This document shows positions 21,950 to 31,618 of a stretch of DNA of 64,000 bases, piece by piece. The translations under genes were made by a program, and so were the position numbers. The stretch spans positions 1 to 64,000 of the forward strand of contig WNYE01000096.1 of the NCBI GenBank assembly GCA_021396245.1. The letters are read 5' to 3'. The notes under the pieces are model-generated. The model ran no database searches. It saw nothing but the letters and a program-made list of their open reading frames with translations, and was not told the DNA's origin. The stretch comes from Sporothrix humicola (Eukaryota; Ascomycota; Sordariomycetes; Ophiostomatales; Ophiostomataceae). Within the stretch, counting starts at the first letter, position 1; every line of letters starts with the position of its first letter.

Positions 21950-22849
21950 GGCTTCTTGAAAAGCAGAATAGAGTTTCAACTGTAATATAACAATGGATAT
22001 ACCGTTCTTCGTGTGGAATGAGATTGCTGAGGTGGGAAAAGTCTTGATTATTATGATGATTCAAAAGTAGAATGGGGCTTTATATATCCTTATGGGAGTA
22101 CAAGTCTTTGTAACCTAATGAGTTTGAAAGGGTAAATAAAGATAAAAAAGAAATAAAAGTAAGAAAATATAAAATGACGGGAGAAGCCGGAAAACTCTTC
22201 ACCTTTTGATGCGTTTCTTTATTTTTTAAATGAGCATTTTTCGTTGCTTTCTCCTTTTCCTGTTCACCGCCACTTTTATTTTCCTCAACATCAATTCCAC
22301 GTTTTGACCCGTGGAGGACAGGAGGCATGTTCTTAGTGAGAACAGTTTCAAAATTGCCTGACATTGTTTAAAGACCGGTAGTTACCATCGTTACCTCGTA
22401 AGATCGTTTAACATTATGGGGCCGAGAAGGACTTTGGTCGAATTTATGTGGAGACGAGAAGGTGGTCGCATTTAGGTGGGGCCTCGGAGGCGCGGAGAAA
22501 TATATGAATACCACTGATCTCGTCATCATATGCGTCATCTTCAGAGACTTCCGCGGAGAATCGTCACGGCGGATCGGCCGGTAGCTCGGGTAGGTACACT
22601 GCGTTTAATAATTACTCGCCACCCACAGGTCGCCCACTAAAATTGTCGGCACCCCACAGCAAAATAGTGGCAAGATAGATATGGGAATCTTGCCTTGACC
22701 TTTGCGGGGTTAAGGCTGAATGAGGCCAGTACCATCCTCTAACCCCACTTTATGCCGAATCGTATTGCGCCATAGCGCCTGTTGCTGTGTGGGGTCGCCT
22801 AAGAATGACCAAGATCCTGGGATTCTCCCTGGTCTCCAGAGCACTATCT
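21950..22849. other. CYP55 promoter and unassigned sequence
   Basis: The first 150 bp holds the CYP55 core promoter. The 22400-22840 stretch has repeated GTGG/GGTCG words and changes in composition, and may be further remnant transposon sequence, but I cannot assign it. No intact gene. Confidence 0.45.
22081..22087 (-). promoter_or_regulatory. TATA box of CYP55
   Basis: A TATATAAA-type element on the minus strand lies about 135 bp upstream of the first ATG (21949), a normal spacing for a fungal core promoter. Confidence 0.5.
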
Positions 22850-23480
22850 GCTTGAAGCCGAAATTATTACGTTTTTTCGCGACAGTCGTGATTGGATAAA
22901 AACCCTGTATTTAACCCACCACCACAATGCTACTGCGCCGGTAAGGGCCTCGACTAGTTCTGTGACATATCCGTCTAGTGCCAATTTCGTCTGTGGCCAC
23001 CGCAGCGGCGGCAGCCAGATTCGCAACGATTGTGTAAACAATCCCGCTTTGATGTTTTTTCCAATCTCTACACGCTTTGCGGGTACTTTGCGCGACGGAC
23101 ATGTCCAGATACGTGACGATGGGGAGGTGATCGGAATCGTGTTCGGCACCTTTGTCTATTTCGCACCTAATCAGTCGGGCGGCCAGTCCTACGGTAACCA
23201 GGCACATATCAGTGGTTAACCGACACTCTTCTTCCTCATATGTTATTGTTCCCGGTGGGAATTGGCTGGTCAGGTCGAAGTCGTCCATCATCTCGATAAG
23301 TTCGTGAGCCTCGGGGTCCGTTCGGGCACGACTCCCTCCTCACAGTTCATGGTGAAGATTAAGGTCTCCTACGACTATTTGTTCCACCTGGCAGTATGTT
23401 TCGAATGCTACTCGGATCTAGGGCAACATACTGGTCCGGACTTCTTCCTGGCAGTTCGGGTTATATACATTATGCACTGC
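22850..23480 (-). mobile_element. Fragment of a Tad-type LINE (non-LTR retrotransposon), endonuclease region
   Basis: On the minus strand, translation gives pieces of an AP-endonuclease-like domain of a Tad1-clade LINE: VVGDLNLHHEL, a stop, GG (where GDFNxHHxxWGG is expected), then a segment ending EHDSDHLPI, the catalytic SDHLP motif. A frame change follows, then a LDGYVTELVEAL helix typical of the region after the endonuclease. The stop at 23340-23342 stands where the conserved Trp codon TGG is expected (TGG to TGA). Reverse transcriptase is missing, so it is a dead 5' fragment. It lies between CYP55 and nirK. Confidence 0.72.
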
Positions 23481-23603
23481 GATTCGGGTATGTGACTGGG
23501 CCATTCGTGTTAAGGTTTGGGTGCATTTGGGCACAGGAGCCGGATTCTTACAAAGAGCACTCTCGCAAGGGTAAGAGATATAATACAGTGTATCTTACTA
23601 ATG

Positions 23604-23885
23604 TCAGTTTTGCGTAAGAGCATGAAGCCCACTAAATAGTCTGGATCCTTGTGTGTGGTTTGCGGTCAAGCCCCAGACGTACGAAAGGGCGGTATACTTG
23701 CACCCTTTGTCCCACGTACCCTTTAATAGGCGGCAACGGATGGGCGTCGCCTCGTCCGCGGCGGGCTCGATCTTGACGAGTCGAATTTGGCACTGGTTGG
23801 TATCGAGCGGGATGGATTTATAGAGGTTCCTGACTTCCAAAGACTGCCTGGTCGGGGAAGCTTTTGTGTCGGTAGCTGTAGCCAT
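23604..23885 (-). pseudogene. Truncated HET-domain gene fragment
   Basis: From ATG 23885 the frame encodes about 93 residues. They begin like a heterokaryon-incompatibility (HET) protein: an N-terminal LEVRNLYKSIPLD region, a QIRLVKI strand, and the diagnostic YTALSYVWG motif. After YVWG the similarity ends and the frame stops. The break lies close to the LINE fragment, so insertion or deletion probably removed the rest of a protein that is normally several hundred residues long. Just upstream there is a run of 12 G (23898-23909). A complete HET protein is not possible from this locus. Confidence 0.68.
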
Positions 23886-24875
23886 GGCCGGTGGGAAGGG
23901 GGGGGGGGGTCTAGAGAGCGCGTCAAAGCGAACGGATTTGGAAGTCGGTAGTCGGTTAAGAAGCACCCCGAAAGTGTTGCGTGCGTTGCAGTAATTCCAG
24001 GATCGCGGTTGGAATGAGCGATTTGAAATGAAACGAGTGAGTATGAGTTTGTAAACCCATCGGGCATTGGGCATTCAATCTGTCGAGCATTTGTCAACAC
24101 GTGATTATTTGCGGCTTTCAGTAATATACAATTCCTGGGTCAAGGGGCGCGTGCCTTGGAAGTTATCTGGCGTGTCTACGAGTACACACTGTGTGCCTAA
24201 CGTCCATTAAAATCAATAACAGCACCTTTGAAGTACGAGTACAATTTCTGGAATCCTTTTAAGAGTATGCTTCCTATCTCCGTTTCTCCGTTTATTTTAC
24301 TTGTTTCTCACGTGTACTGTCCTAACTAGAACAAAGACGAAGATGGAGCAGGGGAGCAAAGTTGGGACGACAACGATTAATAGGGACACCATTAGCGTCC
24401 TTTCACTCCCAGACCAATGCGCAGCCCTCAGCGCCATCCTTTGTGGTAATATCGCCTTTTTTCCTCACTTTCTCCCTTCCTTTCTTTCCCTTTTCCGCTC
24501 TTCTTTTCTTCTTAAATGTTGTCTTCGGGGTACTCCTCTCTTGCTTCCTCTTCCTCTTCCTCTTCCTCGACCCTCCTAACTCTAAACTACACGCACAATC
24601 CCTATCTATTGTGTCATCCATAATCTCTGTCTTACATACATCTACCATACGTATCCGAACATCCTTATATTGGTGCTTTACACGTCCACACAACAATGTA
24701 TTCGTTCTCATCAGGCGTGCCGGGGATAACACTACGCATTACCAGGGGCCACAGATTATGGACGGCGTCCAGCTCCGTTAGGTTAGTAGCCGCACAGCAG
24801 GCTCGATGTGAAGAAATGTAACTAATCCTCTGAACTTCGTGTAGCCAAGTCGTTGCTAGGCGGCCAATAAACACA
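23886..24875. other. Upstream region of nirK
   Basis: This includes a poly-G run at 23898-23909 and a pyrimidine-rich tract at about 24460-24570. No gene seen. The pyrimidine tract and its distance to the ATG at 24876 suit a fungal promoter and leader. Confidence 0.5.
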
Positions 24876-26174
24876 ATGTCCAAGACAATTGGTTACTCGA
24901 AACCATCACGGATCCTCCTGGCGGTGATGACCTTCGCTGCACTCGGAGTTGGTGTATACAAAGCAAACGAGACACGAGTCATAACGAATCTAGTACAGCA
25001 GGGCAAGGGCGCTACGACAAACATGGCAGTGAGTCTACCGAGCGATATAATGTCTCAGGAAGAATGCCTCAACGCTATGAGCAATGAACCGAAACTGACT
25101 GTTATATTTATTGAGACGACCAAGCCATCACCAGAATCTATCAGCTCCCGTCTAGCCTACTATCATGCCCTAGATGAAGTAAAAGTCGACATCGACAAGC
25201 TTCCTGTTCAGATGGCAATCCTTAGAGCTGCACCAAATGTTCCTCCTACAATTACTCGAGACTATCCTGTTCTCCTCAAGGTGCCATTGACCACCATGAC
25301 CAAAGTGGCACAAATGACCAATCAGTACAAATACGAACAATGGACATTCAACGGCATAGTTCCGGGACCCTTCATCCGTGCCCGTGTCGGCGACGTTGTC
25401 GAGCTGACCCTCATGAACAAGGATGTTACCGGCAACCCACATAACATCGATAGCCACTCCTTCAACGGCCCCGGTGGCGGCACAGCGGTGACTACGGCTG
25501 AGGAGAATGAGAGCAAAACGGGATACTTCAGGTTACTCCATCCTGGGTTGTATATTTACCACTGCGCTGCGGCCCCTGTCCCGGTACACATCGCCAACGG
25601 AATGTACGGTCTGTTGTATGTACAACCGGCAGACGGTGATCTGCCACCGGTGGACCGCGAATACTACGTGATGCAGAGCGAGGTATACCATGAGCCGCCC
25701 GAGATTCTCGATGACGGCCAACGTTCGTCCGTCGTGGAGTTTTCATACCCCAAGGCGCTGCGTGAAGAGCCCGACGCGGTCATCTTCAACGGTAGCGAGT
25801 CAGCCCTCACGTTAGACCAGCCTCTCAAGGCGAAAGTCGGCGAATCGGTTCGCATCTTCTTCGGTAACGCAGGGCCAAACCTTACGAGCTCGTTTCACGT
25901 TATCGGGAGTAATTTCCTGAACCTTTATCGCGATGGGGACGTGATCAGCCCACCGGGACGGTTCGTTAGCACGGTTAGCGTTCCGCCTGGTGGGTCCACG
26001 ATTGCTGACTTGAAGATGGTCGTTCCTGGAACATACACTCTCGTGGATCACGCGATATTCCGCCTGGATAAGGGAGCGGTGGGTTTCCTAAACGTATCAG
26101 GTGAGGCGCGGTCAGATATATATGGGAGTAAAGAAGCGCCGGCGCCGTGCATTGGGTGTAAGTTACATTCTTAA
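24876..26174 (+). CDS. nirK: Copper-containing nitrite reductase
   Basis: An intronless 432-aa two-cupredoxin-domain protein of the NirK/AniA family, which reduces nitrite to nitric oxide. All copper ligands are present: type 1 copper H189, C230, H238, M243; type 2 copper H194, H229, H392. The catalytic Asp is D192 (HNIDSH) and the catalytic His is H341 (SSFHVIG). The segments IYHC..APVPVH..GM and NLTSSFHVIG resemble AniA-type enzymes more than the classic Alcaligenes type. A hydrophobic segment at residues 12-28 with basic flanks is probably a mitochondrial targeting or anchor sequence; fungal NirK works in mitochondria with electrons from the respiratory chain. The first 120 residues before the cupredoxin core are unusual in length. 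Codon use looks less GC3-rich than in neighbouring housekeeping genes. CYP55 would remove its NO product. Confidence 0.93.
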   Translation: MSKTIGYSKPSRILLAVMTFAALGVGVYKANETRVITNLVQQGKGATTNMAVSLPSDIMSQEECLNAMSNEPKLTVIFIETTKPSPESISSRLAYYHALDEVKVDIDKLPVQMAILRAAPNVPPTITRDYPVLLKVPLTTMTKVAQMTNQYKYEQWTFNGIVPGPFIRARVGDVVELTLMNKDVTGNPHNIDSHSFNGPGGGTAVTTAEENESKTGYFRLLHPGLYIYHCAAAPVPVHIANGMYGLLYVQPADGDLPPVDREYYVMQSEVYHEPPEILDDGQRSSVVEFSYPKALREEPDAVIFNGSESALTLDQPLKAKVGESVRIFFGNAGPNLTSSFHVIGSNFLNLYRDGDVISPPGRFVSTVSVPPGGSTIADLKMVVPGTYTLVDHAIFRLDKGAVGFLNVSGEARSDIYGSKEAPAPCIGCKLHS

Positions 26175-27063
26175 GACGCGGATTGTTGTGGGCCAAGGGC
26201 CCTTACACAGTAGAGCCATGGCAATGGCTTAGGCAAGCCTGAAGCCAAGGGAGTCATGCGTCAGTTGCTAGCTCTCTGGGTGATAAAAGGAGGGGAGTTC
26301 TTCTCTTCTTTTCTCCCCCCCTCCCCCCCTCCCCTTCTCTCTTCTTTACTTCGCATCTTTACTTTCTTCGTTGAATTTTTTTTTTCTATCGTGTACGGTG
26401 TAACCAGGGTGGTCTATCATGACATGGCGAGATCAAGACACACGAAAGAGCCAATCATAGAATGATCAGAAAAGGAAAGCTGATGACGAAGAATGATCAA
26501 AAGAACGCTGTTTATATAGTAATCTACTTATTGAATTGTAATTGGAGGCTTTGAAATGAAAATGCGTAGTGCTACAAAGGCACTTCCCAATGGAGAGAGT
26601 CTCTGCTAGTTGATCAGGCTAGGGGAGGGGTCTTGTTCTTGTAAAACAAGAAGGTGTAACGGTCGAACAATAGTCAACACGTCCAAGGGGTGTGGGTGAG
26701 TGTGGTGATTGTATATAATGGGGGCACAGGAATACAGGTTCATGTAGGTGTGTATTTCAGACAATCGGTAGCGACTGAGTCTTCTATCTAACTAGTGAGG
26801 AGGAAGCCCCAGTCTTATATATCTAACCGTGATCATTCGTGTATCATTCTCAGAATCATCCCCCGTACGATCTCTGGTCTGTGATTGTTGTCCAAGAATA
26901 CCTATAAATCGTATTAGTAATTGATCGTATACAACGACCGCAGAATAAAACCACAGCCTACCCAGTTAATAAAGTCCATTTCGGCCATGTCGTCCGTACC
27001 GTCCATAGTAGACATTGGATCCCCGGGCCCCGGCTATGTAAGGCTATCAATTGAGCCTGTACT
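26175..27063. other. Intergenic region downstream of nirK
   Basis: This has a pyrimidine run at about 26305-26400 and AT-rich stretches. Part of 26690-26900 looks like an LTR end (TATA-like words, TCTAACTAG, TGTGATTGTTG), but I find neither flanking copies nor a primer-binding site. No gene supported. Confidence 0.45.
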
Positions 27064-27408
27064 CTACACCGTTTGTCCGAGATCTTCCAATGGCTGTTTC
27101 TGTGCTGCTTCAACTCGTCTAATAGTCGGTTCGATGGCATCTGCTGCAATATGTGCATCGGAATAGTGTACACTCGCGTCCAGCCACAATGGATGCGTAG
27201 CCCGGATGGATGACAGACAGCGCTCTGCGTGAGCATCCCCCTTGATCGAACCAGAACACTGGTCCTGCTGCACACATAGTGTAAGGTCCAGACACAGGTC
27301 AACCGTTGCCAGGATAAAGTCATTGACTGTCAACGCTGAGATCATCCACTGGCTGTCGGAGAGGAGTCCATTATCGCGAGTTGCCTGGGATAGGGGGCAA
27401 CGAGTCAC
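27064..27408 (-). pseudogene. Remnant of a fungal-specific transcription-factor C-terminal region
   Basis: The minus-strand frame reads DSQWMISALTVNDFILA followed by VDLCLDL, then about 60 residues ending near a helical region. This order (WMxSxLTxxDFLLAxMxxCLDL) is common near the C-terminus of Zn2Cys6 factors with the fungal_trans domain. There is no start, zinc cluster or middle region in this window, so it is a fragment. Recognition is by motif only. Confidence 0.5.
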
Positions 27409-27826
27409 ATCTCAATAAAGCTATGAGTCATTCAGTTGCGAATTTTCGAGATGCAGTTAAGTGTACATCTCACATTGCAAGTGATCACCTTGAAAGTTTC
27501 TCTGTGGCTGTGCCGGCCCGCGATAACATAGAGGGAAAGTGAGCACAGGGAACATAGGGACCGCAGGGGCGCACAGGGAAGCACATCTGCTAAGCAGGTT
27601 GGAGCAGGGACGGCACAGGTGCACGTCCAAAAAAGGAAATTCTCAATGAGGGTTTTCGGGTTGTATATTGGGTTTGATATCTTTATTATGTCAGACGAGA
27701 TCGTCCCGTCAAAGATGTCAGACCATTGATCCTACAAATGCTCTGCCTAGTACAAGTACAAAAGCTCTGCCTCGCCACTTCGTATTCAGCCTCTTCAGCT
27801 TGTAAATAATGTTCTTCCAGTCCCAC
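27409..27826. other. Intergenic region before the NCS1 permease 3' end
   Basis: It contains irregular CACAGGG/GCAGGG words at about 27536-27620 and no gene that I can support. Confidence 0.5.
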
Positions 27827-29551
27827 TCAAACAACATCTTTGAGAACAGCTTCCTCCCTCTGCATAGGCGTGACATCTGTACCGGTGATGATTACATCAT
27901 CGTCCTCAAAGTAGCCGTCGGTCTTGCCCATGGTCTCGAACGTGGCCGTAACTTCATCGTCGGCATGGTGGGCCGGAAACATGGGCACCGGCCAGATCTT
28001 GTTGAAGCCATAGTAGAGGATGCCGCCGACAGTAAATGATAGTAATAGACCAAGCGAGTAGAGATGCTTGCTGCCGGCGTTGTAGTCTGTGTGGAACGAG
28101 CCGCCGAGACCATTGATGACGACGGCCACGCCAATGGCCCAGGCCACAAAGGCGCGCCAGTTGAAGCCGCCATTGTACCAGTAGGGGCTGCTGGGCCCGC
28201 CGTTGTAGAGCGAGGGGATGTGGACGTTGCCCTTGCGGACGACGAAATAGTCGACGCTGAAAAGTTAGCAGGATTCATTGTCAATAGAGAGTAGGGTGAC
28301 TCACATCATAACGGCCACGAGCGGGCCGAGGAAGCACACATACGACCCGAGAAAGGTCAAGAAGCTAGCGGCCGACGAGACGATCTTCCAGGGCACCGTG
28401 GCCAGCGCCAGGACGGCGCACAGTACTTGGCCGCGGACAATGTTAAAGTACCGGGGGAACAGGCCGCTCAGGTCCGAACCGACGGGCAGGGCATTGGCCG
28501 CCAGGTTGGTGGCCACCACGGCCAAGATCTGGATGGTGCACGCCAGAAAGACGGCCGTGCGGGCGCCGGCGTTCCAGTAGTGGTCGAGGATGGCCCCGTA
28601 CAGATCCCAAATGTTCCAGTAGGCCGTGCCCCACAGCGTCTTGACGGCACTCGACGAGGCAATCCCCAAGAACGTGCACACCGACTTGGCCACCACCAGG
28701 CCGATCCACTGCGGCCACGTCGTGTTGCGCGGGTGCTTGGCGTAGCGGGCCAGGTCCGGGTTGGACGTGACTTCGGGGATAATGCTCCCTGAAACAGAAT
28801 TGACGCCCGTCAGAAAGGCCCAGGCGACGCCGGATGACGTCAGAACTTTGGTCTGGAGGGCGTGCGTGTCGCCGAGACCGCCCGTCTTGCCAATCACAAA
28901 GGCAAACGTAGCCAAGAGGACGGGCGGTGCCAGAACGCTTTTTATGGTATAGAGCCAGCGCGCCCGCGACGGATGGATCAGCATGAACCCGAGCTGGATG
29001 AACCAGAACACAAAAAAGGCCGTGATGCCCTGCGTGGTGTTGCCGGCCGACTTGGGCAGGTGGTTGGGCACATCGGTCCAGCGGTGGCCAAAGGCGCATC
29101 GCAGCAGCACACTCGTCAACTGGCCGGCATAGTACGACTGCGTGCCAAAGTAAAAGATGGCGACGATGCCCCGGATGAACACAAAGAACAGCGAGCCGTA
29201 CATGCCGGTCGACAGCCGGAGGAATACGGGGTACCCGATGTGGTAGACGGACGGCCCGCGCGAGTTGAGCATCAGCATCGTGCCCGTGATGATTGTTGCC
29301 GTAATGGCCGCCAGTGTCGCCTGCCACCACAGCAGTCCAAGCGAGATAAGTGAAGCACCCGAGTTCCAGGCGATCGGGTTAAACGAGACGGCCCAGAAAA
29401 ACGCAAAGTAGTTCCAGTGCGTCCACAGTCGCGCCGACGGCGGCGTGGGGTCAAGGTCCTCGTTGCCCCATTTCTTCTCGTCTTCTTGCTGGTCGCGGAA
29501 GATGCTCTCCTTGGTGCGGAGCGCATTGTCGATTTTCGTGAGGAAGGACAT
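27827..29551 (-). CDS. NCS1-family permease (allantoin/uracil/purine-related)
   Basis: Two exons, 29551-28305 and 28256-27827, with a 48-nt intron (GTGAGT..CAG), give 558 aa. About twelve membrane helices are visible, with the NCS1 signature SFNPIAWNSGASLISLG in helix 1 and VMIVDYFVVRKGNVHIPSLY after helix 10. NCS1 (Fur/Dal4-type) carriers take up allantoin, uracil, uridine or hydantoins with protons or Na+. The gene is divergent from an allantoinase across a 590-bp promoter and belongs to a cluster of allantoin genes, so allantoin is the likeliest substrate. The cytosolic tail is acidic (FEDDD). The start at ATG 29551 keeps the usual long N-terminal cytosolic region. Confidence 0.9.
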
Positions 29552-30141
29552 GGTGGCAGGAGGTGGACTTGTCGATGTATGTCACGATGAGTGGAATTAT
29601 TACGTTTCAACGAGGATGAGCAGCTCTTTTCTAAATACTGCTGTATACTGGCCGGCATACTCCGTCGCCTGTATGCTATCAATATTCAACGGCACTTCGC
29701 TGACAGCGGCCGGCATGACGGTATCTTCGTCTGCACAATCTTGCATATCTCGCATCCATGTGTTGCTTATCATGTTGACGGACACAGTCTGGGAATGACA
29801 AAACATCGATGCAGTGCGACTGCAGGTACATGATTGGAAAGAAAGCAGCCAGAAATCAAATCAAGAAATGATCAGCAGGAAGGTGCACGCGAGTTCTGTC
29901 AGAAGCTCTTATCTATGTTGTGGGTCGGTGATTTCGTGGGATTGCTGCCGATGCTGGGTTGTCAGATTATCGGGCTACGCTTACGTCGCACATCGCCGAC
30001 ATATTCAAGGCCGTCGGCGCAGATCGATAGCAGACGTATGAGGTGCCACGTTCTTTGCACGTTTATTTTGCCTTCCGTTCAAGAAAAGAAATGTAAATAC
30101 TGGTTTCAACCGTGACTATCAACATCATCAACTCGAACATC
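29552..30141. promoter_or_regulatory. Divergent promoter of NCS1 permease and allantoinase
   Basis: A 590-bp bidirectional promoter. GATA-factor core words are present, for example TTATCT at about 29909, TTATCG at about 29966 and CGATAG at about 30024. No gene lies inside. Confidence 0.55.
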
Positions 30142-31231
30142 ATGGTCACACACAACCCAGACGGCAGCGCCGCCTCTCTCGACGCCGGCAACAACGATCC
30201 TCTGCGCGACACCGTGTACGATTTCCCACGAGACCACGTCGGCTATGGCCGCCGTCCGCCGTCGGCACAGTGGCCCAACGGCGCCAAGATTGCCGTCTCG
30301 TTTGTGATCAACTACGAGGAGGGCGCCGAGCGGAGCGTGCAGAACGGCGACGCGCAGTCGGAAAACCGGCTGTGGGAGCAGTCGGACAACAAGCCAGCGC
30401 AACTCGGAGCCCGCTCGCTGAACCCGGAGAGCGACTATGACTATGGGTCGCGCGTCGGCATTTGGCGACTCCTCGACTGCTTCGAGGAGCACGGGATGCC
30501 GGTGACGGCGTTTGCTGTCGGGCAGGCGTTTGAAAAGAACCCGGCGGCGGCCGCCGCGTTTTGTGACCCCAGAAAAAAGCACGAGATCGCCTCGCACGGG
30601 TACCGGTGGGTGACGTACAACGGGATGACTCCCGAACTCGAAAAAGAATACGTTGTGCGGCAGCTGGAGTCTCTCAAATCTACGACGGGAAAATACCCTG
30701 TGGGATGGTACTATGGAGCGCTGTCGCCGCGTTCCAAGGCCATCATCCACGAGGTGTACACAGAGATGGGCCTTCCTCTCTTGTACGAGAGCGACTCCTA
30801 CTGCGACGACCTGCCGTACTGGGTGGATGTGCCGGCAGAGAAGGACTCTCCAGATCCAAAAGGGATGCTGATGGTGCCGTACAGGTGAGTCCCCTCGGCT
30901 AGATACCATTTGACTGTCACTAACCCATGCTCCCAGCTACGACTGCAACGACGTCAAGTACCACACGGCCTCGGGGTGGTCCACTGCGTCAGATTTCGAG
31001 GACTATCTAAAGGAGGCTTTTGATGTTCTGTACGCCGAAGGACAGGCCGGGCAGCCCAAATTGATGTCGGTCGGGCTGCACTGCCGCATCAGCGGGAAGC
31101 CCGGCCGGTTTGCGGCGGTCCGCAACTTTGTCGAGTACATTGCCAGCAAGCCCGACGTGTGGGTGACGACCAGGCAGGAGATTGCAAGCCATTGGCGAAA
31201 GACGTTTCCATACAAGAAAGGAAGTCCATGA
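30142..31231 (+). CDS. Allantoinase, PuuE-type (polysaccharide-deacetylase fold)
   Basis: Two exons, 30142-30884 and 30937-31231, give 345 aa; the intron (52 nt) starts GTGAGT and ends CCCAG. The protein belongs to the polysaccharide-deacetylase-like group that includes the metal-independent allantoinase PuuE. That enzyme hydrolyses allantoin to allantoate in the cytosol. Visible features are VSFVINYEEGAE, the YGSRVGIWRLLD segment, the EIASHGYRW active-site loop, and a C-terminal LMSVGLHCRISGKPGR strand-loop. There is no signal peptide, which argues against chitin deacetylase. The ATG at 30142 (AACATCATGG) is chosen over an upstream GTG. Flanking genes (permease, ureidoglycolate lyase) support the allantoin role. 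Confidence 0.88.
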
Positions 31232-31618
31232 TAGTGTAGATATCCTTCCAAATCGAAAATTGCCCAAAAAGGAATTTTTGTGCTCAAGTGCAGCATCGGC
31301 GTCGGACGTTCCGACAAATCAGCTTATCTTTTATCTCTACACGGAGGTCGGTGTTGATTGTGACGAAGCAAAAAGCAGTATTTGTATCCGGCCGGAACTC
31401 TTATTACCGGACATCTTTATCTTATCGATACACCCCATGACTACTTACTCCATGGAGTAATTGTTCTTTGGGTAATGGTAGCTATCTCTATTGACCGCGG
31501 ACAATGATGACATATCATGAAACCATCGTAGATTTTTCTATCACGTAGTGATGGTGATGCATATACCTAAGTGGACAATACCATCTTCAAAGCTTATCGA
31601 CCACATTCCAACAACACT
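31232..31618. promoter_or_regulatory. Promoter of ureidoglycolate lyase with clustered GATA sites
   Basis: This intergenic stretch holds several GATA-factor sites in reverse orientation: CTTATC/TTATCT at 31323-31329, TTATCT at 31331, TTATCT at 31417, CTTATC at 31421, and CGATA at 31426. Another CTTATC lies near 31602. Such clusters are typical of AreA/NIT2-controlled nitrogen-catabolic genes. Confidence 0.65.

Noticed and set aside
24876..26174. Laccase or other multicopper oxidase identity for the cupredoxin protein
   Set aside because: Two cupredoxin domains with NirK ligand spacing and the SSFHVIG histidine; no trinuclear HxH cluster of laccases.
26690..26900. Possible solo LTR with TATA-like and terminal-like words
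   Set aside because: No second copy in the window, no target-site duplication found by eye and no primer-binding site.
28443..29330. A 295-aa minus-strand open frame overlapping the NCS1 permease
   Set aside because: It is the shadow frame of the permease, with His/Arg/Pro-rich composition from GC-rich codons and no domain.
30142..31231. Chitin deacetylase identity for the polysaccharide-deacetylase-fold protein
   Set aside because: No signal peptide, and the motifs and gene neighbours fit PuuE allantoinase.
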